Assembly: GCA_046051225.1 (NCBI GenBank)
Contig: JBJOOR010000006.1
Coordinates: 62,001-126,000, forward strand
Source of the DNA: CAIODY01 sp046051225
GTDB lineage: Bacteria > Bacteroidota > Bacteroidia > Chitinophagales > CAIODY01
DNA: 64,000 nucleotides
Direction of reading: 5' to 3'
A model generated the notes under the pieces. It had not been told where the DNA came from, searched no databases, and saw only the letters and a program-made list of their open reading frames with translations. Below are positions 50,813 through 59,912 of the stretch, one piece after another. The position numbers were made by a program, and so were the translations under genes. The number at the start of each line of letters is the position of its first letter. The first letter of the stretch is position 1.

Positions 50813-51556
50813 TTACCAATTACCGATTTTCACTAATTCATCTTTTATTTGCTGATAAGCTTTTTGTTTTAGCATTTCAGCATCTGTCCATTTCAAACCA
50901 GCCACTTTTATTACGGGCAAAAACTGTACATCAATAAAACCTGGCGTAATTGCAATGGCACTAAATCTATCTAATACTTGTTGTGTACCTGTTATTACAA
51001 AAGGCTGAATATCGGTTTGTGTTTCAATAGCTATTCTAAAAGCACCGTCATAAAAATCAATTAATGGCTCGGTACCCATATTAAAAGTTCCTTCAGGGAA
51101 AATAACAATTGAAGTACCTCTAAGTATTTGGCGTTTTAATAATTTTACACTTCTGGCTCTATTAAAAGGGCTACTTCTATCAACTGATATGGCAACTGAT
51201 TTATAGATAGGACCAAACAATGGAATTTTACCCATTTCAGCTTTTCCTAATGGTTTAAAATATTTAGGAATAGCTAAAAAAATTAAAGCTGCATCTAAAT
51301 ATGAGCGATGATTGGCAATAAAAATTACCGATTTTTCTTTATCTACATGCTCTCTTCCTTTTACCCGTAATCGTATAAAAAAGCAGATAAATACAAACTT
51401 TGTCCAAGCGCAATTTATCTTAAAAATAGTTTGACTTTTTACACTTTCGGGTAAAAGCTGACAAGCCATAATTAAACTAAATGCTATTAAAAGGGTAACG
51501 AAAAAAATGATTAAAATGTAAATTCTATAAGGCAGCCAGATTATTTTTTTCATCAA
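50813..51556 (-). CDS. plsC: 1-acyl-sn-glycerol-3-phosphate acyltransferase
   Basis: Acylates lysophosphatidic acid in phospholipid synthesis. The HX4D motif NHRSYLDAA and the FPEGTFNMG motif are the conserved acyltransferase blocks 1 and 3. An N-terminal membrane segment (YILIIFFVTLLIAFSLIMACQ) is seen. 247 residues is typical. The start codon directly abuts the bshC stop, so the two form an operon. A paralogous acyltransferase with another acceptor is possible. Confidence 0.88.
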   Translation of the reverse strand: MMKKIIWLPYRIYILIIFFVTLLIAFSLIMACQLLPESVKSQTIFKINCAWTKFVFICFFIRLRVKGREHVDKEKSVIFIANHRSYLDAALIFLAIPKYFKPLGKAEMGKIPLFGPIYKSVAISVDRSSPFNRARSVKLLKRQILRGTSIVIFPEGTFNMGTEPLIDFYDGAFRIAIETQTDIQPFVITGTQQVLDRFSAIAITPGFIDVQFLPVIKVAGLKWTDAEMLKQKAYQQIKDELVKIGNW

Positions 51557-53143
51557 TTATTGGGTAAATACTTTTATATTCTTGTTTTGAGGGGTTAAAT
51601 GTACCATTAAAGTTTCAACAAATTGGTTTCCGTACTTCAAAAAATACGAAATAAAATTATCGTGGCGTTCGTGTAAATGATTATTGGGCAATAATTTTTC
51701 TCTCCATTTTTGTATTTGTTGAATAGAATCAGATAGTTTTTTCTTATCAGCTTGCAATAATTTTTTTTGCAAATTTTCAAATTGATTATTTATTTGAGTA
51801 GCCACAGCCAAGCTTATTGGCTCATAAGTTTTATCATGTAGTTTTATTTTTTCATTCAATTCGGCTATTTTAGTTTGTATTGCTTCAATTTCTGCATCAA
51901 CATTTAATCCTCCATTTTTTTCTGTATAATCTACAATTAAATCATTTACATTTTTAAAAATATCTGCCACCTCAAAATTCCATTTTAATCTTTTTTGCTC
52001 TGCTTGTTCATTTATCCAAAAAATGGAATCCCGTAATTCAATTTTCGGAAAATCGATTTTATAAAAATCAAACAAAGTTTTTAGTTGCAACCAATAAGTT
52101 ACTTCGCTACCGCCACCTACAAAAGCCACATCAGGTAATATTATGCTTTGGTATAAAGCCCTTAGCACTACATTGGGGCTAAACTTTTCAGTATTTGAAT
52201 CCACCAAACTTTCAATTTCATGTTTCGAAAATTTCAAATCAGTATTATTCACTTTCCAAGTTTCATTTTCTTTAATTATGCGCTCTCTACTATTGTTATC
52301 TAAATAAAAAAGATTGATTTCACGAGGAGTAATTTGAAGTTCATTATTTTCGAAATTAGCTAACCAATTTTTATCATTTAATAAAATAACTGAATTTTGG
52401 TTTATCAATTCATCTTTAATAATGGGTTTAAAATATTGTTTTAATTTGGGTTCGTTAGCATCTAAAATTACTAACCCATAGCTACCCAATAATTCGTTTA
52501 ATAAGCATCTAAATGCTTTGCTCATCGAGTATTCGGGTTGATAACTTTTTTTTAAAATAGCAATTATTTCATCTTTTCGTATTTCATTTTGAAACAGATT
52601 TTCTATTTCATTTATCACTTCATCAATTCCTGCTAAATTCATACTACCCACGGCACCGCTTTGATTAGTTTGCCAATTTATTTTTTTATTAAATAAATTT
52701 ATGTGGTTTAATTCATCTATATCATGGTCTTCGCTGCCTATATAAAATACAGGCACAAAATCATTTTCGGGAAAATCTTTTTTGTATTGTTGCGCCAATT
52801 TTATAGCCGAAATGGCTTTTACAATTGTATAAATAGGCCCAGTAAATAAGCAGGGCTGATGAGCTGTGGTGATGGTAAAACAATTATTGTTTCGCAACAA
52901 TTTAATATTATGCAATACCGATTCGTGAAGGCTTAAAAATGAATTTTGCGCTATTAATATGTCAGCCAATTCGTTACGTTGAATAGTACTAAAATGCTTG
53001 CGGCTTTCTATTGTTTTTTTAATGTATGAATTGTTGAAATAATCATTATCCAAAAAGTGAAATAATTTATTTTCAACAGCATATTCAATAATAAATTTGC
53101 TAAATTGACGAGTGGCTTGAAGTGGTAGATAACTTAATAGCAT
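51557..53143 (-). CDS. bshC: Bacillithiol biosynthesis cysteine-adding enzyme BshC
   Basis: Last step of bacillithiol synthesis, adding Cys to GlcN-malate. Diagnostic segments are TTAHQPCLFTGPIYTIVKAI, VPVFYIGSEDHDIDELNHI and YQPEYSMSKAFRCLLNELL. 528 residues is the usual Bacteroidota length. The C-terminal coiled coil (ISLAVATQINNQFENLQKKLLQADKK) is also present. It indicates that the organism probably uses bacillithiol as a low-molecular-weight thiol. It is followed without a gap by plsC. Confidence 0.95.
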   Translation of the reverse strand: MLLSYLPLQATRQFSKFIIEYAVENKLFHFLDNDYFNNSYIKKTIESRKHFSTIQRNELADILIAQNSFLSLHESVLHNIKLLRNNNCFTITTAHQPCLFTGPIYTIVKAISAIKLAQQYKKDFPENDFVPVFYIGSEDHDIDELNHINLFNKKINWQTNQSGAVGSMNLAGIDEVINEIENLFQNEIRKDEIIAILKKSYQPEYSMSKAFRCLLNELLGSYGLVILDANEPKLKQYFKPIIKDELINQNSVILLNDKNWLANFENNELQITPREINLFYLDNNSRERIIKENETWKVNNTDLKFSKHEIESLVDSNTEKFSPNVVLRALYQSIILPDVAFVGGGSEVTYWLQLKTLFDFYKIDFPKIELRDSIFWINEQAEQKRLKWNFEVADIFKNVNDLIVDYTEKNGGLNVDAEIEAIQTKIAELNEKIKLHDKTYEPISLAVATQINNQFENLQKKLLQADKKKLSDSIQQIQKWREKLLPNNHLHERHDNFISYFLKYGNQFVETLMVHLTPQNKNIKVFTQ

Positions 53144-53170
53144 AATGAAAAAATGGTTCGGAAAATTACA

Positions 53171-53202
53171 ATAAAAAAGCCCCGATTAAACATATCGGGG
53201 CT
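53171..53202 (-). terminator. Rho-independent terminator after the HDIGH protease gene
   Basis: AGCCCCGAT (53178-53186) / ATCGGGGCT (53194-53202) with a T run on the minus strand, 26 bp after the stop at 53228. Confidence 0.85.
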
Positions 53203-53227
53203 ATAATTGTTTTTTTAATTTATATTC

Positions 53228-53332
53228 TTATTTACTTACCATAACTTTTTCTGTTTTTAAAATTTTGTTATCGGCGTTTCTTAATTGAACAAAATATTCG
53301 CCCGAAGCCCAGTTTGAAGTTTCAACTACTTC
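53228..53332. repeat. 105-bp identical 3' end, copy 1
   Basis: The last 34 codons and the stop codon of this protease gene are identical over 105 bp to 54824-54928, while the rest of the two genes is clearly diverged. Confidence 0.93.
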
Positions 53333-54736
53333 GCTTCCGATTGTTGAATGAATAGATTTATTCAACAATATTTTTCCATTCAAATCCATTACTGATAAAT
53401 TATAACCTGCATTATTTTCAGCAACAAAATTTACTAAAAAATAATTTGAAGCAGGATTAGGAAATATTTTGATATACGAATTGTTACTCAAATCGTTTGT
53501 TGATAATGCTTTTGAAGTAATAAACGAATGGGTATTAGTATAAAAACTACTGCAAGTAGCAGCAGGATTAAATGCAACAACCAACCATTTATAAAATACA
53601 GATTCTTTCAAATTATCGTTTGCATAAATATTGGCTGTGGTATCCGAAGTTATTTTACTCCATACTTGGTTTGTATTGTTGCCTTGCTTATACACTGCTA
53701 CACAATATTTTGTAGCACCAGCCACACTATGCCATTTAAAATTAATGAAATCGGCAGGCAAAGTTTCACCATTGGGTGTAATTAATCCTATAGTATCATT
53801 TATTTGAGTTGAATTTTGTGGCAGATTCAAATGCCAATTAAAATGAAATGTATCTAACGAGGCTTGCATGGCAGCTATTTGTTCTTTGCTGAACTTACTT
53901 AAACATATATCGTCAAAATTGCTCATATACAATGATGAATCAGTATTTAATGGAACACCGTTGGGGTCTTTATATCTGCAATGGTTAGATATACAACTTA
54001 CCCTATCTATATTATAATCTGGTGGCGTATCGCAAAATTTATCTGCCACAGCATGGCAGTTGCTGCCATCCATTTTTTCTAATGTTTGCGGTACAATATA
54101 ACCAGCTGATGGCTGATTCCAACAAGAACTATCATATACTTGAATATTTTGAAAAGTATGCGGCAAACTAAAATAATGACCTATATCATGTGTAAGTACA
54201 GTTGAATTTTTACCGCCACAAGCGCCAATCAGTACTACCACATCTCGTGTTGGCGAATAATATCCACAAAGCCCTGGAGAACCATTAACAAAAAAAATAT
54301 TTATAGCATTTAAAGTAAAATGCTTACTGCTTTGCATAATAGAATCTGCCATAGGATTAGTTTCTGAAGCATCATTATAAAACAAAGTATTGTTTATATA
54401 ATCAATATCCTGATATAGAAAAAAATGGAAATTGATTGAATCTCTGGTAAAACGCATATTCAAATCGCATATATCATCAAATAATTTTTGAAGTGGGTAA
54501 TAGCCCGTATGATCATCATTCCCTACAATATGAGCTTTGATAGGAATATAAATAGTAGTGTTTTTCTTTTTTCTGTATTGTGGCAATCCATCATTGCGTT
54601 GGTATGCATCAAGCCAATCTGCTTGTGTTTTACTTAATTCGGTGTTGCATCGGCTAGGTCTTTCGGTAGTTTGAGCATTTGCATTGTTGCTAAACAATAG
54701 AATAATGAAAACTAAAAAAATGAAATTATTTTTCAT
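53228..54736 (-). CDS. M43-like T9SS protease paralogue with altered HDIGH site
   Basis: 502 residues. It has a signal peptide (MKNNFIFLVFIILLFSNNANAQ), a propeptide-like region, and a pappalysin-like metalloprotease domain with zinc-binding HDIGHYFSLPHTF. In the paralogue next door this is HEVGHYFSLPHTF, so the catalytic Glu is Asp here, which usually greatly lowers activity. Later come PDFCDTPPDYN-like and NFDDICLSKFSKEQ segments, a fibronectin-like domain, and a T9SS sorting domain (IKIFPNPASNYFLVNFV to KTEKVMVSK). The terminal 34 residues are identical in both paralogues. Possibly a pseudoenzyme. Confidence 0.83.
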   Translation of the reverse strand: MKNNFIFLVFIILLFSNNANAQTTERPSRCNTELSKTQADWLDAYQRNDGLPQYRKKKNTTIYIPIKAHIVGNDDHTGYYPLQKLFDDICDLNMRFTRDSINFHFFLYQDIDYINNTLFYNDASETNPMADSIMQSSKHFTLNAINIFFVNGSPGLCGYYSPTRDVVVLIGACGGKNSTVLTHDIGHYFSLPHTFQNIQVYDSSCWNQPSAGYIVPQTLEKMDGSNCHAVADKFCDTPPDYNIDRVSCISNHCRYKDPNGVPLNTDSSLYMSNFDDICLSKFSKEQIAAMQASLDTFHFNWHLNLPQNSTQINDTIGLITPNGETLPADFINFKWHSVAGATKYCVAVYKQGNNTNQVWSKITSDTTANIYANDNLKESVFYKWLVVAFNPAATCSSFYTNTHSFITSKALSTNDLSNNSYIKIFPNPASNYFLVNFVAENNAGYNLSVMDLNGKILLNKSIHSTIGSEVVETSNWASGEYFVQLRNADNKILKTEKVMVSK

Positions 54737-54756
54737 GATAAATTATTTTATGATGA

Positions 54757-54797
54757 ATTAAAAAGCCCTGTACAAATATGGTGGTTTATACAGGGCT
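54757..54797 (-). terminator. Rho-independent terminator after the second protease gene
   Basis: AGCCCTGTA (54764-54772) / TACAGGGCT (54789-54797), with T residues on the minus strand, 27 bp after the stop at 54824. Confidence 0.8.
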
Positions 54798-54823
54798 ATA
54801 TTTTTTTTGAAAATCTATTTTTA

Positions 54824-54928
54824 TTATTTACTTACCATAACTTTTTCTGTTTTTAAAATTTTGTTATCGGCGTTTCTTAATTGAACAAAATATTCGCCCG
54901 AAGCCCAGTTTGAAGTTTCAACTACTTC
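54824..54928. repeat. 105-bp identical 3' end, copy 2
   Basis: Identical to 53228-53332; it encodes the end of the T9SS sorting domain (VVETSNWASGEYFVQLRN, LKTEKVMVSK) and the stop codon. Confidence 0.93.
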
Positions 54929-56338
54929 TGTTCTGCCATTAGCAGCAATTTGTTTGTTATAAACTTGTTTGCCCGAAATATCAAATACCGTAAGTGTATA
55001 ATTTCCAACAGTTGTTTCAGAAATATAATTTACAATAAAATAATTATTTACAGGGTTAGGATAAATTTTGAAAGATGAAACAGAAGAAATAGTATTAATA
55101 CCTGTAGCAGCCGAAGGAGAGAATTGAACAGCTGCGCCAAAAGTACCACATGGTTTACCAGGATTATATGCCATTACTTTAATATTATACAATACATTTT
55201 CAACCAAATTTGCATTAGCATAAAATGCAGCAAAAGTATCAGTAGTCATTACACTCCAAACTTGGTTTGTAGCATTACCTTGCTTATAAATAGCCACACA
55301 ATATTTGGTAGCACCAGGTACAGATGTCCAACTACATGTAACAAAATCGGCAGGTGGTGTATCAATTGTATTAGGTGTTATTAAAGTAGGCGTACCTGTA
55401 ACGGCATTAAAGTTTTGAGCAAGATTTAATAAATAACCAGCACGAACTGTATTATAATTAGCTTGCATAGCGCCTCGTTGCTCATGGCTAAAACGAGTAA
55501 CACAAATATCATCAGCATAACTCATGTATAAAGAACTGTCTGGTCTAACAACTACGCCATTTGGGTCTTTTCTTAGTGTGCAGATAAATGGGCATGCCCA
55601 TCTATCAGGATTGTAATCGGCTTTTGTATCACAAAATTTATCGCCAGCTACATAGCAATTGCTACGATCTACTTTTTCTGGATTTGTTGGTTTCGACATA
55701 CCTGTTTTTACAATGGTATCACAGTTAGCATCCCATACACCTTCCCAGCCATTAAAAGTATGAGGTAAGCTAAAATAATGTCCTACTTCATGAGCAACTG
55801 TGGTTGCATTATGACCACCACAAGCGCCAATAATAACTACTACATCTAATCCTGGAGAGAAATAGCCGCATAAGCCTGGCGATGCAGAAACGAAGAACAT
55901 ATTTAAAGCACCCGAACGATGGTGTAAAGAGCTATTCATGATAGAATTTGCCATTGGGTTAGTTTGCGAACCATCATTATAAAATGAAGTATTATTAATG
56001 TAATCAATATCTTCATATAAAAAGAAATGGATACCAATAGAATCTCTATCGTAACGCATGTTTAATTCGCATACATCGGCAAATAATTTTTGTAAATCAT
56101 AATACCCCGAACCATCATCTTTTCCTACTATATGCGCCTTAATAGGCACATATACAGAATAAGTGTTTTTTTTGCGATACACTTCCGAAGCATCATTACG
56201 TTGGTATTCATCTAACCAATCTAATTGGGCTTTACTTAGTTTAGTGCCACACCAATTTGATGGTTTCGCATCTTGTGCATTTACTTTTGCAAAGCAAAGC
56301 ATCATTAAGAGTAGATAAGTAAAAGTTTTTTTAATCAT
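54824..56338 (-). CDS. M43 (pappalysin-like) T9SS secreted protease
   Basis: 504 residues from the ATG at 56338, which gives a signal peptide (MIKKTFTYLLLMMLCFAKVN); upstream in-frame codons run on but add a non-signal basic stretch. The zinc site is HEVGHYFSLPHTF: the third His is present, but the usual Gly of the metzincin HExxHxxGxxH is Ser. CDTKADYN and MSYADDICVTRFSHEQR (the metzincin Met-turn region) follow. A C-terminal sorting domain (FKIYPNPVNNYFIVNY) directs type IX export. Likely an extracellular endopeptidase. Confidence 0.87.
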   Translation of the reverse strand: MIKKTFTYLLLMMLCFAKVNAQDAKPSNWCGTKLSKAQLDWLDEYQRNDASEVYRKKNTYSVYVPIKAHIVGKDDGSGYYDLQKLFADVCELNMRYDRDSIGIHFFLYEDIDYINNTSFYNDGSQTNPMANSIMNSSLHHRSGALNMFFVSASPGLCGYFSPGLDVVVIIGACGGHNATTVAHEVGHYFSLPHTFNGWEGVWDANCDTIVKTGMSKPTNPEKVDRSNCYVAGDKFCDTKADYNPDRWACPFICTLRKDPNGVVVRPDSSLYMSYADDICVTRFSHEQRGAMQANYNTVRAGYLLNLAQNFNAVTGTPTLITPNTIDTPPADFVTCSWTSVPGATKYCVAIYKQGNATNQVWSVMTTDTFAAFYANANLVENVLYNIKVMAYNPGKPCGTFGAAVQFSPSAATGINTISSVSSFKIYPNPVNNYFIVNYISETTVGNYTLTVFDISGKQVYNKQIAANGRTEVVETSNWASGEYFVQLRNADNKILKTEKVMVSK

Positions 56339-56520
56339 TTGTTTATTTAGTTTATTTTGGTTCTTACTTTTTTTTGTTCGGCAAATATAAATGAAAATAC
56401 GAGTTAAAAAAGTTTTTTTCATTCGTATCCATCAACTTTAAGTTTTGCTATATTAATTGTCGAAATAAAAAACGAAAGGGTTGCATCGAGATAAAAATAT
56501 TTTTTATTTCAAAAACTTTT

Positions 56521-56552
56521 TTTGATTTCATAAAAATTGATTTGTACTTTTC
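56521..56552 (+). promoter_or_regulatory. Candidate promoter of cphA (-33 TTTG, -7 TACTTTTC)
   Basis: TTTG (56521-56524), a 20-bp spacer, then TACTTTTC (56545-56552), a one-change match to TAnnTTTG. The best -33/-7 pair found in this window; about 41 nt before the ATG. Confidence 0.55.
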
Positions 56553-56593
56553 AAAACTGAAAACAAAATACTAATCATTCAAACTTACAACAC

Positions 56594-59215
56594 ATGAATA
56601 TCATCGACATTAAAGTAATGAAAGGACCAAACTATTGGTCAGTGCGCCGTCACAAGCTAATTGTAATGCGATTAGATTTGGAAGACATGGAGCAAAAACC
56701 CACCGATAAAATTGATGGTTTTTTAGAACGCTTACAAGCATTAATGCCCTCGATGCAATCGCATCGTTGCAGCGAAGGCTGCGATGGTGGCTTTTTTATG
56801 AGGGTAAAAGAAGGCACTTGGATGGGGCATGTGATTGAACATATTGCTTTAGAACTGCAAACATTAGCAGGTATGGATGTGGGTTTTGGCAGAACCAGAG
56901 AAACATCTACACCCGGTATTTATCATGTGGTGTTTAGTTATTTTGAAGAAAAAGCTGGCATATATGCAGCAAAAGCAGCAGTAAAAATTGGGCAAGCTTT
57001 AACCGATAATGTGCCTTATGATTTAACTGATGATATTAATAATCTTCGTGAGTTGAGAGAAGATGAACGCCTTGGACCATCTACTGGTAGCTTGGTTGAA
57101 GAAGCTGTGAAAAGAAAAATTCCTTACATCCGTTTGAATAAAAGTTCGTTGGTACAGTTGGGTTATGGTGTAAATCAAAAACGTATTCAAGCCACAATTG
57201 CTTCAACAACATCAAGCATTGCAGTTGAAATTGCTTGCGATAAAGAAGATACAAAAAATATTTTAAGTGCTGCTGAAATCCCTGTGCCAAAGGGTTTGAT
57301 ATGTGTTGACCATGAAGATTTAGAAGCTGCCATAAAAAAAATTGGTTATCCAATTGTTACCAAACCTATTGATGGCAATCATGGCAAAGGTGCAACTACT
57401 GATATTAAAAATTGGGACGAAGCTGTTATCGCATTTGAAGCAGCAAAAAAATATTCAAGAAAAATTATTGTTGAAAAATTTATCACAGGTTTCGATCATC
57501 GAATTTTAGTGATTAACTACAAATTTATTTGTGCAGCCAAACGTACACCAGCAGCGGTGTTGGGCGATGGCAAATCTACCATTCAACAATTAATTGATAA
57601 AGTAAATGAAGACCCACGAAGAGGTTACGGACATGAAAAAGTTTTAACATCAATTAAAGTTGATTCATTTACTGAAAAAATATTGGCTGATAAAAATATT
57701 ACTTTAGAAACCATTTTACCAAAAGGCGAAGAGCTTTGGTTGAAGCCTACAGCAAATATTTCGACTGGTGGTACAGCTACTGATGTAACTGATTTGGTGC
57801 ATCCTTCCAATGTTTTTATGTGTGAACGAATTGCCCGAATTATTGGATTAGATATTTGTGGAATTGATATTATGGCTGAAAATTTAAGTGAGCCATTGAG
57901 TGAAAATGGTGGCGCAATTTTAGAAGTAAACGCTGCACCTGGCTTCCGTATGCATTTAGAGCCTACTATTGGTTTGCCACGAAATGTAGCTGAACCTGTG
58001 ATTGATATGTTGTATCCACCTGGAGCATCGGCTCGTATTCCGATTATTGCCATTGGTGGTACAAATGGTAAAACAACTACTACCCGAATGATGGCGCATA
58101 TTGTAAAACAAATGGGACATAAAGTTGGCTTTACAACCACCGATGGTGTGTATATTCAAAATCAATTAATGATGAGAGGCGATTGCACAGGACCAATTAG
58201 TGCTGAATTTATTTTAAAAGATCCTACTGTTGATTTTGCAGTTTTAGAATGTGCCCGTGGTGGAATTTTACGAGCAGGATTAGGTTTTCATAATTGCGAT
58301 ATTGCTATTGTAACCAATGTAGCCGCCGACCATCTTGGGTTGCAAGGCATTGATACGATGGAGCAATTAGCCCGTGTGAAAGCAGTAGTACCCGAAAGTG
58401 TATTGCCCGAAGGTTATGCCATTTTAAATGCTGATGATGATTTGGTGTATGCCATGCATAAAGATTTGGCTTGCAAAGTGGCTTATTTTAGTTTAGATGA
58501 AAATAATCCGAGAATCAAGAAACACTGTGCTGAAGGTGGTTTGGCGGCTGTTTACGAAAACGGTTATGTAACTATTATGAAAGGCACTTGGAAAATTAGA
58601 GTTGATAAAGCAAGTAATTTCCCAATAACATTTGGTGGCAAAGCCGAGTTTAATATTGCCAATGTATTGCCTGTTGTATTAGCATCGCACATTCGTAATT
58701 TTAAAATTGAAGATGTGAAGCAAGCTTTGGAAACCTTTGTGCCATCGGCTGCACAAACACCTGGGCGTATGAATATGTTCCATTTCAAAAACTTTACGGT
58801 GATGGTTGATTATGCTCACAACACACATGGTATTATGGCGATTGGGAAATTTGTGAAGCAAGTGGAAGCTACAAAACGAATTGGTGTAATTGCTGGAGTG
58901 GGGGATAGACGTGATGAAGACACGATTTCGTTAGGTGCTGAAGCGGCTAAAATATTTGATGAAATAATTATTCGTCAGGATAGAAATTTACGTGGCAAAA
59001 GCGAACAGGAAATTATTGATTTGATTCTGCAAGGCATAAAATCGGTGAATCCAAATTTAAAAGTTACGGTATTCAAACAAGAAAAAGAATCCATCGACTT
59101 CGTTATTAAAAATGCACCAAAAGGAGCATTCATCACCATTTGCAGCGATGTAGTGCCTGATGCTTTAGACCAAATTATGCGATTGAAAGAAGAAGAAGGA
59201 GCAGTGGTGGTTTAA
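56594..59215 (+). CDS. cphA: Cyanophycin synthetase
   Basis: 873 residues, polymerising aspartate and arginine into cyanophycin. The N-terminal domain (MKGPNYWSVRRHKLIVMRLD, and RCSEGCDGGFFMRVKEGTWM) is followed by the ATP-grasp domain at about residues 165-460 (PIVTKPIDGNHGKGATTDI). A Mur-ligase domain follows, with the P-loop GGTNGKTTTTRM starting near residue 487 and the later LECARGGILRAGLGF. All catalytic domains are complete. No cyanophycinase or isoaspartyl dipeptidase is adjacent. A 54-bp stretch of its 3' end is duplicated beyond the next gene. Confidence 0.93.
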   Translation: MNIIDIKVMKGPNYWSVRRHKLIVMRLDLEDMEQKPTDKIDGFLERLQALMPSMQSHRCSEGCDGGFFMRVKEGTWMGHVIEHIALELQTLAGMDVGFGRTRETSTPGIYHVVFSYFEEKAGIYAAKAAVKIGQALTDNVPYDLTDDINNLRELREDERLGPSTGSLVEEAVKRKIPYIRLNKSSLVQLGYGVNQKRIQATIASTTSSIAVEIACDKEDTKNILSAAEIPVPKGLICVDHEDLEAAIKKIGYPIVTKPIDGNHGKGATTDIKNWDEAVIAFEAAKKYSRKIIVEKFITGFDHRILVINYKFICAAKRTPAAVLGDGKSTIQQLIDKVNEDPRRGYGHEKVLTSIKVDSFTEKILADKNITLETILPKGEELWLKPTANISTGGTATDVTDLVHPSNVFMCERIARIIGLDICGIDIMAENLSEPLSENGGAILEVNAAPGFRMHLEPTIGLPRNVAEPVIDMLYPPGASARIPIIAIGGTNGKTTTTRMMAHIVKQMGHKVGFTTTDGVYIQNQLMMRGDCTGPISAEFILKDPTVDFAVLECARGGILRAGLGFHNCDIAIVTNVAADHLGLQGIDTMEQLARVKAVVPESVLPEGYAILNADDDLVYAMHKDLACKVAYFSLDENNPRIKKHCAEGGLAAVYENGYVTIMKGTWKIRVDKASNFPITFGGKAEFNIANVLPVVLASHIRNFKIEDVKQALETFVPSAAQTPGRMNMFHFKNFTVMVDYAHNTHGIMAIGKFVKQVEATKRIGVIAGVGDRRDEDTISLGAEAAKIFDEIIIRQDRNLRGKSEQEIIDLILQGIKSVNPNLKVTVFKQEKESIDFVIKNAPKGAFITICSDVVPDALDQIMRLKEEEGAVVV
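59129..59182 (+). repeat. 54-bp direct repeat, original copy inside the cphA 3' end
   Basis: It encodes the cphA segment FITICSDVVPDALDQIMR and matches 59817-59870 with two changes (G/A and C/T); offset 688 bp. Confidence 0.93.
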
Positions 59216-59234
59216 TTAATTTGAGAATTTGAAA

Positions 59235-59777
59235 ATGGAGTACATAATTAAATATTGGTCGCAAATTGCTGTCATCCTATCTATTTTGGTTGGTGGGATT
59301 TCTTATTTTTTCAAGTTATTCTTTGAATCAAAAAATAAGAAACAAGAAATAATTTTCAATCTTGTAAAAGCAAAGAAAATTGAGCAGTTGAAAGAATTTT
59401 ATAAAAGCTATGTTGAATTTTATTCATTGTTAGAGAATTTAGAATTTTATGGAGGACAAAATAGAAAAGTTGAAGAAAGTCAAATAAGAACCAATATTAT
59501 TGAGCCATTCAAAAATTTTAAATCGAATTTAATGTACTTAAAAATATTTCTAAATCAAGATGAATGCAATAGCTTTAATGAACTAGAAAAAAAATTAGAC
59601 AACATTTTTCTAAAACTTGATTTTTCAGCAATCTCAAGGAATATACATGGATATATTTCAGATAATGATTTACAAAAAGATTTGAAGTATATTCGAGATG
59701 TTGTTCGGAAAACTGAAATCCCAAAACTACTTGAGAAAATAGAAGTGACTGTGAAAAAAGATTTTGGAATTATTTAA
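59235..59777 (+). CDS. Membrane-anchored helical protein of unknown function, probably inserted
   Basis: 180 residues. One N-terminal helix (YWSQIAVILSILVGGISYFF), then a soluble helical domain (KIEQLKEFYKSYVEFYSLLE, FNELEKKLDNIFLKLDFSAI). I do not recognise the family. The start ATG at 59235 is 19 bp after the cphA stop; an upstream in-frame TTG at 59229 is less likely. The gene is bracketed by the true cphA end and a near-identical 54-bp copy of part of it, which suggests insertion or a local duplication. Confidence 0.6.
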   Translation: MEYIIKYWSQIAVILSILVGGISYFFKLFFESKNKKQEIIFNLVKAKKIEQLKEFYKSYVEFYSLLENLEFYGGQNRKVEESQIRTNIIEPFKNFKSNLMYLKIFLNQDECNSFNELEKKLDNIFLKLDFSAISRNIHGYISDNDLQKDLKYIRDVVRKTEIPKLLEKIEVTVKKDFGII

Positions 59778-59816
59778 ATCTTTAATTCTTCAAATCATCA
59801 CATCTTCAAACTCAAC

Positions 59817-59870
59817 TTCATCACCATTTACAGCGATGTAGTGCCTGATGTTTTAGACCAAATTATGCGA
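59817..59870 (+). repeat. 54-bp direct repeat, orphan copy of the cphA 3' end
   Basis: A second copy of cphA 59129-59182, with two differences, standing 39 bp after the inserted ORF. It has no coding context and diverges before the stop codon, so it is a remnant. Confidence 0.93.
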
Positions 59871-59912
59871 ATAATAGAATGTAATTAAATTTCAATGTTT
59901 TAATTTGTTAAT

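Noticed and set aside
59778..59912. A second small gene in the cphA remnant
   Set aside because: The remnant has no start codon, stops soon and only matches the cphA 3' end; it is a duplicated fragment.
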